A DNA stretch of 64,000 nucleotides from Longimicrobiaceae bacterium. GTDB lineage: Bacteria > Gemmatimonadota > Gemmatimonadetes > Longimicrobiales > Longimicrobiaceae. The stretch covers positions 124,001 to 188,000 of the forward strand of contig DASVBS010000031.1 in the NCBI GenBank assembly GCA_036375715.1. The letters are read 5' to 3'. Below, piece by piece: positions 1-8,581 of the stretch. Every line of letters starts with the position of its first letter. Within the stretch, counting starts at the first letter, position 1. The position numbers and the translations under genes are program-made. A model generated the notes under the pieces. That model saw only the letters and a program-made list of their open reading frames with translations, was not told the DNA's origin and made no database searches.

Positions 1-599
1 AGCTCGTCATCCAGGAGTTCGTCGGCGGCCTGCTCAGTCGCCAACTCAACGACCTGGGGCTCCCCTGCGAGTACTTCCGCCTCCGCGGCCGCCCGAACCT
101 TCTGAACCTGGTGGATCCGCTCGGTGCCACCTCGCTGGAGTGCGGGGTGCAGGTGGTCGAGGACCTCTTCCTCACCCTGGAGACGGGGGTGCTCTCTTCC
201 CTCAGGGGAGACAACAGCTCGGTTCGCGGCACGCTGTTCGGCCTGCGTATGGATTGGCGAGTGAACGACCAGCTGACGACGACGATCGCGCGGGAGCCGG
301 TGCAGTCGGCGCTGGGAACGCTCTACATCACCGCGTCCGAGATCCCCTACCAGTTCTCGGTCGAGGTCCGGGGCACCTGGGAGTTCGAGAAACCGAGACA
401 GACCGAGCTGCCGGTGCCCGATCTCGAGGAAGATTCCGTAGTAGAGTCCGCTCCGATCGAAGCCGTCGCACCCCCCGATACCCTTTCCGAGTCTCCGGAA
501 GGGGGCGGCCCGGCGAACGAGCGGGAGGGCGAGGAGCTACCGCAACCGCCTCCCAACGGCGCCGATCCTCAGGCCGCCCGGCCCGAAAACGAGGAGTGA
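1..599 (+). CDS. TamB-like translocation/assembly protein, C-terminal fragment
   Basis: Only the last ~199 residues are present; the gene enters from the left edge, reading from base 3. The visible part alternates hydrophobic and polar beta-strand-like segments (GVQVVEDLFLTLETGV, GTLFGLRMDWRVNDQLTTTI, YQFSVEVRGTWEF), as in the C-terminal domain of TamB/DUF490 proteins. That family spans the periplasm and helps insert or move material at the outer membrane. After the last strand comes a ~65-residue acidic, Pro- and Glu-rich tail, which is longer and more disordered than usual for TamB. The upstream part needed to confirm the family is outside the window. Alternative: another large beta-rich outer-membrane-associated protein. 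Confidence 0.6.
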   Translation, partial: LVIQEFVGGLLSRQLNDLGLPCEYFRLRGRPNLLNLVDPLGATSLECGVQVVEDLFLTLETGVLSSLRGDNSSVRGTLFGLRMDWRVNDQLTTTIAREPVQSALGTLYITASEIPYQFSVEVRGTWEFEKPRQTELPVPDLEEDSVVESAPIEAVAPPDTLSESPEGGGPANEREGEELPQPPPNGADPQAARPENEE

Positions 600-604
600 A
601 CGAC

Positions 605-635
605 AAAGGGCCGGTCCTGCGTGGGCCGGCCCTTT
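605..635. terminator. hairpin between convergent genes
   Basis: A perfect 10-bp stem (AAAGGGCCGG with CCGGCCCTTT) around an 11-nt loop lies between the convergent TamB-like and lipoprotein genes, 5 nt past the first stop codon. Only a short T stretch follows on the + strand. It is probably a bidirectional terminator, inferred from position and symmetry. Confidence 0.7.
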
Positions 636-661
636 CTCCCAGGACGCAAAAGCAAAGCGGT

Positions 662-1435
662 TCAGAGCACGGGGCGGCGCTCCGCGTTCTCCTCGTTCAG
701 CTCGATGTGAATGCTGTCGCCGGTGACCTCGATCGGCTCGTTCCAGTACAGCTCTTCGTAGGGCAGGGCATAGCGGCCGTAGACCCACCACTGCCCTTCG
801 GGCACCTCGAAGACGGCGATACCATCAGTGTTGGTGGTGTCGGCCACGGGTTCCACACCCCGCTGCTCAACCTTCGCGTCGGCGACCTGCTGGAAGTCAC
901 GGAACGCTTCCTCCGCCCAGGCGTCGCGGGCGGCGCGCAACGAATCCGCGCGAGCCATGGTCGCCTGCTGGAGCGCCGTAACCCGGGCTTGAGCAGAGTC
1001 CACCGCTTGCTTGACGCTTTCAACCTCCCTCTCTAGTCTGCTGAAAGTCTCGAATACCTCTCGGTATTCGGGGGTATCCAGGAGGTCCTGCTCCTGCATC
1101 TGCTGGGTTCGCTGGGCGACGACTCCCAGGGAGTCCTGCAGCGATTGCAGGCGCGCTTCGAGCTCGGTCTGCTGCTGCTGCGCCTGGACGATCTGTTGCC
1201 GCTGCGCGATCAGGTCAGGGGGAATAGGAGGCTCGGGAGTGCCGTAGGCGGCTTCCAGCGAATCAAAGATGGCGTCGCGGTCGTAGGGGAGAAGCTGGAT
1301 CGGGACTTCCGGCAGAGGGATACTCTGCCCGATACTGTCTTCGACCATCGTTACTTCCGCTACGACCTGGGTTCTGCTGCACGCAGCCGACCCGAGAAGC
1401 AGGGTCAGGAGCGGCAGCGCAAATGCTCGCTTCAT
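662..1435 (-). CDS. predicted coiled-coil lipoprotein
   Basis: This 257-residue protein begins MKRAFALPLLTLLLGSAAC, a type II (lipoprotein) signal with a clear lipobox and Cys19 as the likely acylated residue. Residues ~80-175 form a Gln/Glu/Leu/Ala-rich coiled coil. The C-terminal ~70 residues (DGIAVFEVPEGQWWVYGRY onward) look like a compact beta domain of the carboxypeptidase-regulatory type. The ATG at 1435 is chosen over one 5 codons upstream because GGAG sits 6 nt before it and because it opens the signal peptide. It is convergent with the TamB-like gene and divergent from the TPM gene. Function is unknown; an envelope location is well supported. Confidence 0.75.
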   Translation of the reverse strand: MKRAFALPLLTLLLGSAACSRTQVVAEVTMVEDSIGQSIPLPEVPIQLLPYDRDAIFDSLEAAYGTPEPPIPPDLIAQRQQIVQAQQQQTELEARLQSLQDSLGVVAQRTQQMQEQDLLDTPEYREVFETFSRLEREVESVKQAVDSAQARVTALQQATMARADSLRAARDAWAEEAFRDFQQVADAKVEQRGVEPVADTTNTDGIAVFEVPEGQWWVYGRYALPYEELYWNEPIEVTGDSIHIELNEENAERRPVL

Positions 1436-1486
1436 TTGCAACTCCAGCATTCAATTAGAGTTAGGCTCTCTAGCCAGGGGAAAAGT

Positions 1487-2431
1487 TTGAGCCAAGGTAC
1501 CGAGCGTCCATTTTCTTTTCAACCCCGTCCGGCTGGGGGCTCCCTGAAACGCGTCCTGTCGGAGCTACTGCTTTTTCTGGGCCTCGGACTGGTTGCCGTG
1601 CCGGTGGCAGGGGGGCAGGACACCGGCGGACTGCAGATTCCCGCGCCGGTCGGCTACGTCAACGATTTCGCCGACATCATCCCTCCGGAGCGTGAGCGCC
1701 AGATCGACGCGGTGATACAGGAGGTGCGCGCGAAATCGGGGGGCGAGATGGTGGTCGTGACTCTGCCTTCACTGCAGGGTCGGACGGCAGACGAGGTGGC
1801 GCTGGCGATCGGTCGGCAGTGGGGTGTCGGGCGGGTCGGGGAGCCGGGTGATCCGGCACGAAACACCGGCCTGATCGTGCTGGTAGCGCCGCAGGAGCGC
1901 CGCTGGAAAATCGAGGTCGGCCTCGGCACCAACACGTTCATTACCGCTTCGGAGGCGGGCCGCATCGGTCGGGAGCAGATGGTTCCGGCCTTCCAACAAG
2001 AGGACTACGGGCTGGGGATCCTGCGCGGCGTGACCGCCCTGGCGATGGAGTACGCCGAGCGGTTCGGCTTCGAGTTGACCGGAGAGATCCCGGCGGAGGC
2101 GCAACCGCAAAGCGGTGGAGGGGGCGGAGGTGGACCGGGGATCTTCACCTGGGTGGTCATCGCAGTCATCCTGTTGATTCTGTTTTCCGGGCGGCGAGGT
2201 GGTGGGGGTCGAGGTGGAGGCGGTGGCCCCGGCGGGCGAGGTGGGGGCGGAAGGCGTCGCTATCACGGGGGACCCGTGATCATCCCCTTTCCCATCGGTG
2301 GGGGATGGGGCCGGGGTGGATTCGGTGGCTTCGGTGGTGGTTTTGGTGGGGGTGGATTCGGTGGAGGCGGATTCGGCGGATTTGGTGGAGGTGGCGGCTT
2401 CGGCGGCGGCGGGGCAGGGGGGAGCTGGTGA
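1487..2431 (+). CDS. TPM-domain protein with Gly-rich C-terminus (YgcG-like)
   Basis: The 314-residue protein has an N-terminal hydrophobic signal segment (LLLFLGLGLVAVPVAG), then a TPM domain at ~50-185 including VNDFADIIPPERERQIDAVI, GGEMVVVTLPSL and KIEVGLGTN. A transmembrane helix follows at ~220-238 (FTWVVIAVILLILF), then a ~75-residue tail almost entirely Gly with Phe, Arg and Trp. This order is typical of YgcG/TPM proteins, anchored with the TPM domain outside. TTG at 1487 is taken as the start: AGGGG lies 7 nt upstream and no ATG fits. The stop overlaps the start of the nucleotidyltransferase gene, implying translational coupling. The biochemical role of most bacterial TPM proteins is unsettled. 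Confidence 0.8.
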   Translation: MSQGTERPFSFQPRPAGGSLKRVLSELLLFLGLGLVAVPVAGGQDTGGLQIPAPVGYVNDFADIIPPERERQIDAVIQEVRAKSGGEMVVVTLPSLQGRTADEVALAIGRQWGVGRVGEPGDPARNTGLIVLVAPQERRWKIEVGLGTNTFITASEAGRIGREQMVPAFQQEDYGLGILRGVTALAMEYAERFGFELTGEIPAEAQPQSGGGGGGGPGIFTWVVIAVILLILFSGRRGGGGRGGGGGPGGRGGGGRRRYHGGPVIIPFPIGGGWGRGGFGGFGGGFGGGGFGGGGFGGFGGGGGFGGGGAGGSW

Positions 2432-3186
2432 TCACGATAGAGACCGAGGATCCAATGGAGCCGATCGAGAGGGCGCGTGAGTTCGCGAGGAGGCTGGAGG
2501 AGATCTACGGAGAAGAGCTGGTCTCCGTGGTGCTCTATGGATCGGCCGCACGGGGCGATTACCGAGAAGGGGTCTCGGATCTCAACCTCCTGGTGCTGCT
2601 GCGCGCCGTGAACCCCTCCGTGCTGCATCGCGGCACGGAGATCGCGCGCGAATGGGCGGCGCAGCGCAATCCGCCGCCGCTCATGTTCAGCGAAGCGGAG
2701 TGGCGTGCATCGGCGGATGTCTTCCCCATCGAGTACAGCGACATGCGCGACGCCCACGTGGTGCTCCACGGCCTCGATCCGTTCGAGGGGCTGCACATCG
2801 ACTGGGAGCACCTGCGCCTCAACTGCGAGCACGAGCTGAAGTCGAAGCTGATTCAGCTGCGGGAGCAGTACCTGCTCCTTGCCGACGATCCCCAGGGACT
2901 CGGTCAGATGCTGACCCGCTCCTTTCCCACCTTTCTCACCCTCTTCCGCGCCGGCCTACGGCTCGCGGGGGAGTCGGCACCGCGTGACTCCGACGTCACC
3001 ATCGCTGCGGTTGCCGCGCACGCCGGGTTCGATCCCGCCGCTTTCCAGGAGGTCCTCGCGGCACGGAGCCGCGGTGCAGAGTTGAGCCCGGCCGCCGATG
3101 ATCCGGTGGTCACCGGCTACCTGACCTCGGTCTCGCGGGCGACCGCCTGGCTCGACGGGCTGCAGGCTCCTTCCACTTCCGCGTGA
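2428..3186 (+). CDS. MNT-type nucleotidyltransferase-domain protein
   Basis: This 252-residue protein has an N-terminal Pol-beta-like nucleotidyltransferase core: LYGSAARGDYREGVSDLNLL at ~residues 35-54 gives the GS-x-ARGD-x-SD signature. The fold normally uses a GSx(5-10)DxD/N metal site; here the second acidic position is SDLN. The remainder is helical with no recognised domain. GTG at 2428 overlaps the previous stop (GTGA) and sits just after GGGGGAG, so it is preferred to ATG 2455. No HEPN partner, as in MNT/HEPN toxin-antitoxin pairs, lies next to it. Its substrate is unknown. Confidence 0.8.
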   Translation: MITIETEDPMEPIERAREFARRLEEIYGEELVSVVLYGSAARGDYREGVSDLNLLVLLRAVNPSVLHRGTEIAREWAAQRNPPPLMFSEAEWRASADVFPIEYSDMRDAHVVLHGLDPFEGLHIDWEHLRLNCEHELKSKLIQLREQYLLLADDPQGLGQMLTRSFPTFLTLFRAGLRLAGESAPRDSDVTIAAVAAHAGFDPAAFQEVLAARSRGAELSPAADDPVVTGYLTSVSRATAWLDGLQAPSTSA

Positions 3187-3190
3187 GGAT

Positions 3191-4111
3191 GTGACGCCCT
3201 CGGCCAACCGGGTGCTGCTGGTCTTCATCGACGGGATGGGGATCGGTACTGCCGAGCCGGGGGTAAACCCCTGGCTCGGCGCGCAATTGCCGAACTTCCG
3301 TGAGCTCTTCGGCGGGCGGATTCCCGTGCTGGGCGACGTCTCGGGAAATGAGGCCGGTGATGGGGCCGCTTCCTGGGTGGCTGCAGACGCCACCCTGGGC
3401 GTCGCGGGGCTGCCCCAGAGCGGTACCGGCCAGACCGCCCTGCTCACCGGCGAGAACGCGGCGCGGGAGTTCGGCCGCCATTTCGGGCCGTGGATTCCCA
3501 CCGTCCTGCGGGACCTGCTGGCTCAGCGCAACCTGCTCAGCCGCGCGGCCGCGGCAGGTGAGAGAGTTGCATTCGCCAACGCCATCCCCCGTCCCTCCCC
3601 ACCGGGTGAGGTGCCCCGGAGGCCGGGCGCCGTGCCCCTCGCCGCGCAGCTCGCCGGCGTGCTCGACCGACACCTGGAAGCGTTGCGGGAGGGTCGTGCG
3701 GTGGCGTCCTCGATCACCAACGAGCGCTGGCGCCGGCACTTCCCGGAGGTCGAAGAGATCGCTCCCGAGGCGGCCGGAGAGCGCCTTTCACACATCTCCC
3801 GGCAGGCGGAGCTCACGTTGTTCGCTCACTACGACACCGACTACGTGGGTCACCGCGGGGACCTGTCGGAGGCCGTCGCGGTACTGGAACGCGTGGACCG
3901 CTTTCTGAGCGGCGTTCTCGCCGGGCTTCCAGGCGATACGCTGCTGGTCATAGCCAGTGACCACGGCAACATCGAGGATGCGTCCGTCGGCCACACCACC
4001 AACCCGGTCCCGGTTATCGCGGTTGGTCCGGGTGCCGAACCTCTGGTGCGGGGCGTGCGATCGATCACCGACGTCGCCCCCGCGCTGCTGCGAGTGCTGA
4101 ACGTGGATTGA
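3191..4111 (+). CDS. alkaline phosphatase-superfamily metalloenzyme
   Basis: This 306-residue protein matches the metalloenzyme (phosphoglycerate mutase/alkaline phosphatase) superfamily. VLLVFIDGMGIG near the N-terminus supplies the first metal Asp. SGTGQTALLTGENA at ~78-91 supplies the nucleophile region (Thr/Ser). FAHYDTDYVGH at ~217-227 and IASDHGNIED at ~257-266 supply later metal ligands, followed by GHTTNPVPVIAVG. It is shorter than iPGM (about 500 residues), so a phosphohydrolase or sulfohydrolase-like role is more likely than mutase. GTG at 3191, shortly after GAGGAT, starts the gene 4 nt past the preceding stop, suggesting an operon with the upstream and downstream genes. Confidence 0.75.
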   Translation: MTPSANRVLLVFIDGMGIGTAEPGVNPWLGAQLPNFRELFGGRIPVLGDVSGNEAGDGAASWVAADATLGVAGLPQSGTGQTALLTGENAAREFGRHFGPWIPTVLRDLLAQRNLLSRAAAAGERVAFANAIPRPSPPGEVPRRPGAVPLAAQLAGVLDRHLEALREGRAVASSITNERWRRHFPEVEEIAPEAAGERLSHISRQAELTLFAHYDTDYVGHRGDLSEAVAVLERVDRFLSGVLAGLPGDTLLVIASDHGNIEDASVGHTTNPVPVIAVGPGAEPLVRGVRSITDVAPALLRVLNVD

Positions 4112-4124
4112 GGGGAGAATCGTG

Positions 4125-4814
4125 ATGAGAATCGAGACGCGCGCCGTCCTGTACGATTTCGACGGCACGCTGGCCGATACGACCGAGCTGGTGATGGAGT
4201 GCTACAGGCTCACGATGCAACAGCACCTCGGCGAAGTGCCGCCGGAGGAGGAGTGGCTGCGTGGGTTCGGCACTCCGTTGGAGATCCAGATGAATCGCTT
4301 CGCCCGCACTCCCGAGGAGTGCAAGGAGATGATCGCCACCTATCGCCGTTACCAGGAGACGCAGGCGGAGAGGCTGATCCGCCCCTTTGCCGGCGTGCTC
4401 GAGACTCTCGATGCGCTGCGGGAGCTAGGCATGGCGATGGCAATCGTCACCAGCCGGCACCGCGAGAGCACCCTGCGCGCACTGGATCTCTGCGGCATTA
4501 CCGATCGTTTCCCCGTGATCGTGAGCCCGGAAGACGTCGCTTCACCCAAGCCGCACCCGGAGCCGGTCCTGTTGGCGCTGGACCGCCTCGGAGTCGTGGC
4601 CGAGCAGGCGATCTTGGTGGGTGACTCGCCTCACGACATGGCGGCCGGCCGGGAGGCAGGCACGCGGACCGCAGCGGCCCTGTGGGGGCCCTTCCCGCGC
4701 AAAGCCCTCGAATCGGAGCGCCCCACTTATTTCCTGAGGCGGCCGGAAGAGGTCCTCGAGCTGATCGATAACGGCGCACTCCAGCGGGTCGCCGCGGGCG
4801 GAAGCGCTGCGTGA
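4125..4814 (+). CDS. HAD-family hydrolase, phosphoglycolate phosphatase-like
   Basis: The 229-residue protein has all four HAD motifs: I, YDFDGTLADT (nucleophile Asp); II, VTSRH; III, Lys in SPKPHPEPV; IV, VGDSPHDM. A helical C1 cap lies between motifs I and II, as in Gph/PpaX enzymes. Such proteins dephosphorylate small metabolites such as phosphoglycolate or pyrophosphate; the specific substrate cannot be read here. ATG 4125 and GTG 4122 are both served by AGGGGAG at 4111, and I list the ATG. It lies 13 nt after the metalloenzyme gene in the same direction and is probably co-transcribed. Confidence 0.87.
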   Translation: MRIETRAVLYDFDGTLADTTELVMECYRLTMQQHLGEVPPEEEWLRGFGTPLEIQMNRFARTPEECKEMIATYRRYQETQAERLIRPFAGVLETLDALRELGMAMAIVTSRHRESTLRALDLCGITDRFPVIVSPEDVASPKPHPEPVLLALDRLGVVAEQAILVGDSPHDMAAGREAGTRTAAALWGPFPRKALESERPTYFLRRPEEVLELIDNGALQRVAAGGSAA

Positions 4815-4853
4815 GATATAGAGAAGACGGTAGAGCAGACGAGCGGCGGCGAG

Positions 4854-5069
4854 CTACTTGAACCGGTAGGTGATGCGGCCGCGGCGGAGATCGTAGGGGG
4901 ATAGCTCCACGGTCACGCGGTCGCCTTCGAGGATCCGGATGTAGTTCTTGCGCATCCGGCCGGAGATGTAGGCGAGCACCTCATGCCCGTTTTCGAGCTG
5001 CACACGGAAGTTGGTATCCGGCAGGACCTCCGTGACGGTACCCTGCATCTCGATTGCTTCTTTCGCCAA
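4854..5069 (-). CDS. infA: translation initiation factor IF-1
   Basis: A 71-residue OB-fold protein with the strongly conserved IF-1 sequence ([43 protein letters not shown]). IF-1 binds the 30S A site and assists initiation with IF-2 and IF-3. The start is TTG at 5069, preceded by AGGAG with good spacing. An in-frame ATG 12 codons further upstream would add residues foreign to the family. The gene stands alone rather than in a ribosomal protein operon, facing away from the saccharopine-dehydrogenase-like gene. A TATATT element near 5120-5125 (minus strand) is a possible -10 box, weakly supported. Confidence 0.95.
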   Translation of the reverse strand: MAKEAIEMQGTVTEVLPDTNFRVQLENGHEVLAYISGRMRKNYIRILEGDRVTVELSPYDLRRGRITYRFK

Positions 5070-5221
5070 GCAGTTTTCTCCTGTTGTGGGGTTAACCGGC
5101 AACACCGGAGTATCTTACGAATATAGAGAGCTAGCGGGAAGCGGAAAAGAGGAAACAACGCCCCAGCTTTCCGCTCATATTCCATCCAATCGTCGGGGTT
5201 CCGGCCAGGAGGAAGCTACGG

Positions 5222-6370
5222 ATGCGCATGCTCGTGTTGGGCGCTGGTCAGCAGGGCTCCGCCTGCGCGTACGACTTGCTGACGCACAGCGACGCTGAAG
5301 TGGTCCTGGCCGATCGGGAACTCCCCGGCAGACTCCCTTCCTTTCTCGCTGCTTTTCAGGATACCAGGCTGAAGCTGGTTCGTGTCGACGCGGATGACCC
5401 GGGCAGCGTGGATCGGGTGATGGAGGGCGCCGACGCCACCCTCTGTGCCCTGCCGTACTACCTCAACCTGCCGATGATGGAGGCGGCAATCGCCGCGGGC
5501 TCACACTTCTGCGACCTGGGTGGGAACACGGAGATCGTGCTGCGCCAGAAGAAGCGCAGTGCGCAGGCGCGGGAGCGAGGGGTGAGCGCCGTCGCCGACT
5601 GCGGATTGGCCCCGGGGATGGTGAACATCCTGGCCGAAAAGGGCATTCGCAGCCTTGACCGGGTGCGGTCGGTACGGATCCTGGTCGGCGGCCTCCCGCA
5701 GCGCCCGGAACCCCCGCTCGGATACCAGGTGGTGTACAGCCTGGAAGGGGTGATCGATTACTACACCAGCCTCTCGTGGGTCCTGCGTGAGGGGCGGCTG
5801 CAGCGCAGGGAGGCCCTCTCGGAGGTGGAAGAGCTGGAGTTCCCCGGAGCGGGGCGGCTGGAAGCATTCCACACGGCGGGCGGCCTTTCCCTCATGGCCC
5901 AGCGCTACGAGGGGGTGGTCGAGTCGATGGAGTACAAGACCCTCCGCTACCCCGGGCATGCCATGGTGATGCGGGTGATCCGCGACCTGGGGCTGTTTGA
6001 CCGGGAGCCTGTCGAAGTGGGGGGCGTGAGGGTCGCGCCGCGCGATCTCTTCCTCGCCGTGGCGGGTCCCCGCCTGCGCAGAGACCCGGCCGAAAGCCCG
6101 GATCTGGTGGCGATGCGCGTGGAGGTGACCGGTGAGAAGGGGGGTGAGGAGCGCACCCTGCGCTGGGACCTGCTCGACCACTACGACCCGCGCACCGGGA
6201 TCACCGCCATGATGCGGACCACCGGCTTTTCCCTCGCAATCACCGCGCTGTTGCAGGTGGAAGGCGCGGTAGCGCCGGGGGTGTGGACCGCTGACGAGGC
6301 CATCCCCGCCGATCCCTACGTGGCTGCGCTGCGGGAGCGCGGCATCGAGGTGCGGCAGACGTCGGCGTAG
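5222..6370 (+). CDS. saccharopine dehydrogenase-like NAD(P)-binding oxidoreductase
   Basis: This 382-residue protein opens with a Rossmann fold, MLVLGAGQQGSACAYDL (GxGxxG). DLGGNTEIVL and DCGLAPGMVNILA follow, typical of the saccharopine dehydrogenase/homospermidine synthase-like superfamily, and the C-terminal domain carries the catalytic region. Members act on lysine-pathway imines or other amino acid-derived substrates; the true substrate is undetermined. No other lysine catabolic genes are adjacent. ATG 5222 follows AGGAGG by 9 nt; ATG 5228 is an alternative. An inverted short-unit repeat begins 16 nt after its stop codon. Confidence 0.85.
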   Translation: MRMLVLGAGQQGSACAYDLLTHSDAEVVLADRELPGRLPSFLAAFQDTRLKLVRVDADDPGSVDRVMEGADATLCALPYYLNLPMMEAAIAAGSHFCDLGGNTEIVLRQKKRSAQARERGVSAVADCGLAPGMVNILAEKGIRSLDRVRSVRILVGGLPQRPEPPLGYQVVYSLEGVIDYYTSLSWVLREGRLQRREALSEVEELEFPGAGRLEAFHTAGGLSLMAQRYEGVVESMEYKTLRYPGHAMVMRVIRDLGLFDREPVEVGGVRVAPRDLFLAVAGPRLRRDPAESPDLVAMRVEVTGEKGGEERTLRWDLLDHYDPRTGITAMMRTTGFSLAITALLQVEGAVAPGVWTADEAIPADPYVAALRERGIEVRQTSA

Positions 6371-6385
6371 AGGCGCGGAGGTGAG

Positions 6386-6528
6386 CTACGAATTACGAAT
6401 TACGACTTACAACGAATTGCGAATTGAGGCTTGAACGGCGACCGGATGATGTTTAGATACGAACTGGGGATTCGTAGCGATGTCTCCAGCATCCTTGCAG
6501 TTCGTAATTCGTAATTCGTAATTCGTAA
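6386..6528. repeat. two-armed heptamer inverted repeat, TTCGTAA family
   Basis: The left arm (6386-6427) is a run of 7-bp units: CTACGAA, TTACGAA, TTACGAC, TTACAAC, GAATTGC, GAATTGA. The right arm (6501-6528) is four perfect TTCGTAA units. The arms are reverse complements across 73 nt of unique sequence. The left arm starts 16 nt after the stop of the saccharopine dehydrogenase-like gene, and the right arm ends 25 nt before the convergent chemoreceptor stop. A related element lies at 26486-26670. Confidence 0.85.
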
Positions 6529-6553
6529 TTCGGCGGACCGGGGGGGCTGAGTT

Positions 6554-8266
6554 CTAGGCTTTCAGGCCGCTCACCAGCTCTTTCATGCGCTCGGCTGTCA
6601 GCAGTAGCTGCTGGCTCGCCCCGGAGACCTCTTCGGTCGCGGCCGACTGCTCCTGCGCGGCCGCTGCCACCTGTTCGGCGCTCGCCGCGTGCGCCTCGGC
6701 CGTCTCCAGGACGCCCGCCAGCCCCTCCTCGACTTCCTTGAGAGCCTCCTGGTTGCTCGCCACGGCCTCCGCTACGCGGCACGCGGCCCGGCGGATGTCC
6801 TCGATCTGCTGACGAATGCACGCAAGCGAATCTCCGGCCGTCTTGGACACCTCTTCCACCCCCGCCACGCGCGCGGAGCCGCGCTCCATCGTCCCCACCA
6901 TCCGGGTGATCTGCCCGCGGATCTCCTGAACCACCTGGGCGACCTCCCGGGCCGCTCCCGCCGAGCCGTCGGCGAGCTTCCGGACTTCCTCGGCCACCAC
7001 CGCGAAGCCCCGTCCGTGCTCACCGGCTCGCGCGGCCTCGATCGCGGCGTTGAGCGCCAGCAGGTTGGTCTGCCGGGCGATTCCGGTGATCGTCTCCACG
7101 AAGCTATCAATCCGTGAGGAGGCGCGTTCCAGGTCGCGCACCTCCAGCTCCGAGGCCTGAACCACGCCGCGGATCTCCAGCAGCATCCCCAACGCGCCCG
7201 CCACCTGCTCTCCGCTCTCCGCGGCGGTCGCGTCGATCTGGTCGCTCAGTGTGGTCACCTCCCCGGACGCGATGGCGATCCCCTGCGTGCGCTTGCCCAT
7301 CGCCGCGAGGGCGCAGCGGGTGCTCTGCAACCCCTCGGACTGGCTCTCCGCGCCCCGGGTGATCTCCACCATGGCGGTGGCGACCTCCCCACTGGAGGCC
7401 GCGACCTCCTCACTGATGCTGGACAGGTCGAAGGCGGAGGCGGAAACCTGTTCGGCGATGCTTGCGGTCTCGGATACCAGGGTGCGCAGCTGCGAGGCCA
7501 TGGTGTTGAAGGAGGCGGCGAGCGCAGCAAACTCCTTCAGCAGCCGCTTCTCCTCGAGATGGACGCGGAGGTCGCCCTCGCCCAGCTGGCGGGCCGCGCT
7601 CATGAGCTGCTTGAGGGGCAGATCGATGCCGCGGATGGCGGCGTACATGATCCACCCACCCAGTCCCAGAGCGAGGGTCAGCACCGCCAGCAGGATCGAC
7701 TGACGGTCGCTCCCCATCTGCTCCAGGGTCGCGCTCGCGGCGGCCATCTTCTCCGTCTGTTCCGCGCTGATGTTGCGGATCGCGGTCTGCAGGCTGCGCG
7801 TGGCCAGCGAGGCCGAGTCCATGCGCTCATTCGCCTCCTGGATCCGTCCCTGGTCGCGCAGGGCGTGGGCGAGCGCGAAATCGGCCTCCATCCGGGCGTG
7901 CAGCTCCTCCAGGGCGGCGATCTGCGCCTGCTCCGGCGTGGTGAGGTCGCGCAGTCGCTTGTACTGGCCGGTGATTGCGTGACCCGAGCGGCCGAAGTCG
8001 GCGAACTGCTCAGCGGCCCGCGGATCACCCGTCCGAACGTACTCTTCTCCAGCGTCGATCTGCTGCAGCAGGATCGCCTCCAACTCACCTCCGATCGCCG
8101 TGCTGCGCCGTACCGCCTCGAGGCGGGTGGTGATCTCGCTGGTGAGCGTCTCCACGGTGGCGTAGCCGATCCAGGTGGCGGCACCGATCAGGGTGAGGAG
8201 CGCCGCCGCTCCCAGGACCAGCCGGCCTTTGAGCGTGGAGAGGTGATGACGGATGAAGCGGAGCAT
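6554..8266 (-). CDS. methyl-accepting chemotaxis protein
   Basis: This 570-residue transmembrane chemoreceptor has TM1 near residues 14-36 and a ~150-residue helical periplasmic domain of four-helix-bundle type. TM2 lies near 190-212 (ILLAVLTLALGLGGWIMYAA), then a HAMP domain. The long cytoplasmic coiled coil carries the conserved hairpin tip (RQTNLLALNAAIEAARAGE, FAVVAEEVRKLA), which couples to CheA/CheW. ATG 8266 is chosen over GTG 8308 because it starts directly before the basic/TM1 segment. A near-consensus sigma-28 promoter lies ~260 bp upstream at 8528-8554, placing it in the flagellar/chemotaxis regulon although no che genes are adjacent. No C-terminal CheR-docking pentapeptide is seen. 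Confidence 0.95.
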   Translation of the reverse strand: MLRFIRHHLSTLKGRLVLGAAALLTLIGAATWIGYATVETLTSEITTRLEAVRRSTAIGGELEAILLQQIDAGEEYVRTGDPRAAEQFADFGRSGHAITGQYKRLRDLTTPEQAQIAALEELHARMEADFALAHALRDQGRIQEANERMDSASLATRSLQTAIRNISAEQTEKMAAASATLEQMGSDRQSILLAVLTLALGLGGWIMYAAIRGIDLPLKQLMSAARQLGEGDLRVHLEEKRLLKEFAALAASFNTMASQLRTLVSETASIAEQVSASAFDLSSISEEVAASSGEVATAMVEITRGAESQSEGLQSTRCALAAMGKRTQGIAIASGEVTTLSDQIDATAAESGEQVAGALGMLLEIRGVVQASELEVRDLERASSRIDSFVETITGIARQTNLLALNAAIEAARAGEHGRGFAVVAEEVRKLADGSAGAAREVAQVVQEIRGQITRMVGTMERGSARVAGVEEVSKTAGDSLACIRQQIEDIRRAACRVAEAVASNQEALKEVEEGLAGVLETAEAHAASAEQVAAAAQEQSAATEEVSGASQQLLLTAERMKELVSGLKA

Positions 8267-8527
8267 GGCTAGGAGTCCTGCAGTCGAGTTCCTGCATGCG
8301 GTTCGCACCCGCCCACGAAGAGGAAGGGCAGGGCGGTGAGCGTCCGTCCGGCACCGACGAGCGGGCGCGAAGGCGGAAGGGAGGATGACATCATGGTGTC
8401 AGGGATCCAGAGCACGAGCACGACGAAACGGAAACGCTCCCGACAGCGAGGCCGGCGCGGGTGCTACGGCCAGCACCCTACCGGGCTTCCCCCTGAGGCG
8501 TTATCCGTTAGCGGCTGTCGAACAGAA

Positions 8528-8554
8528 GTATCGGCGCCGGGTTCGAGCTTTTGA
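8528..8554 (-). promoter_or_regulatory. sigma-28 promoter for the chemoreceptor gene
   Basis: On the minus strand the site reads TCAAAAGC, 11 nt, GCCGATAC, against the flagellar sigma-28 consensus TAAAGTTT-N11-GCCGATAA (7/8 in the -10). It points toward the chemoreceptor start at 8266, leaving a leader of about 250 nt. The rest of the gap 8267-8581 holds no convincing gene; a degenerate GTTATCC-GTTAGCG-GCTGTCG heptamer trace lies at 8500-8520. Confidence 0.72.
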
Positions 8555-8581
8555 ACACGGCCCCCGCACGCGAGGAGAGGC

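Noticed and set aside
2185-2420. Gly-codon-rich stretch as a minisatellite
   Set aside because: It encodes the Gly-rich tail expected of TPM-domain proteins and lacks a fixed repeat unit.
3020-3040. GGTTCGATCCC as part of a tRNA T-arm
   Set aside because: It is inside the nucleotidyltransferase gene, and no acceptor or anticodon stem can be formed around it.
2428-3186. MNT/HEPN toxin-antitoxin pair
   Set aside because: No HEPN-type small helical gene with an RxxxxH motif lies next to the nucleotidyltransferase gene.
6386-6528. Transposon or MITE interpretation of the TTCGTAA element
   Set aside because: No transposase, no shared internal sequence between copies and no target-site duplication seen. 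Arms are tandem microsatellite-like units rather than a single terminal repeat. Not fully excluded.
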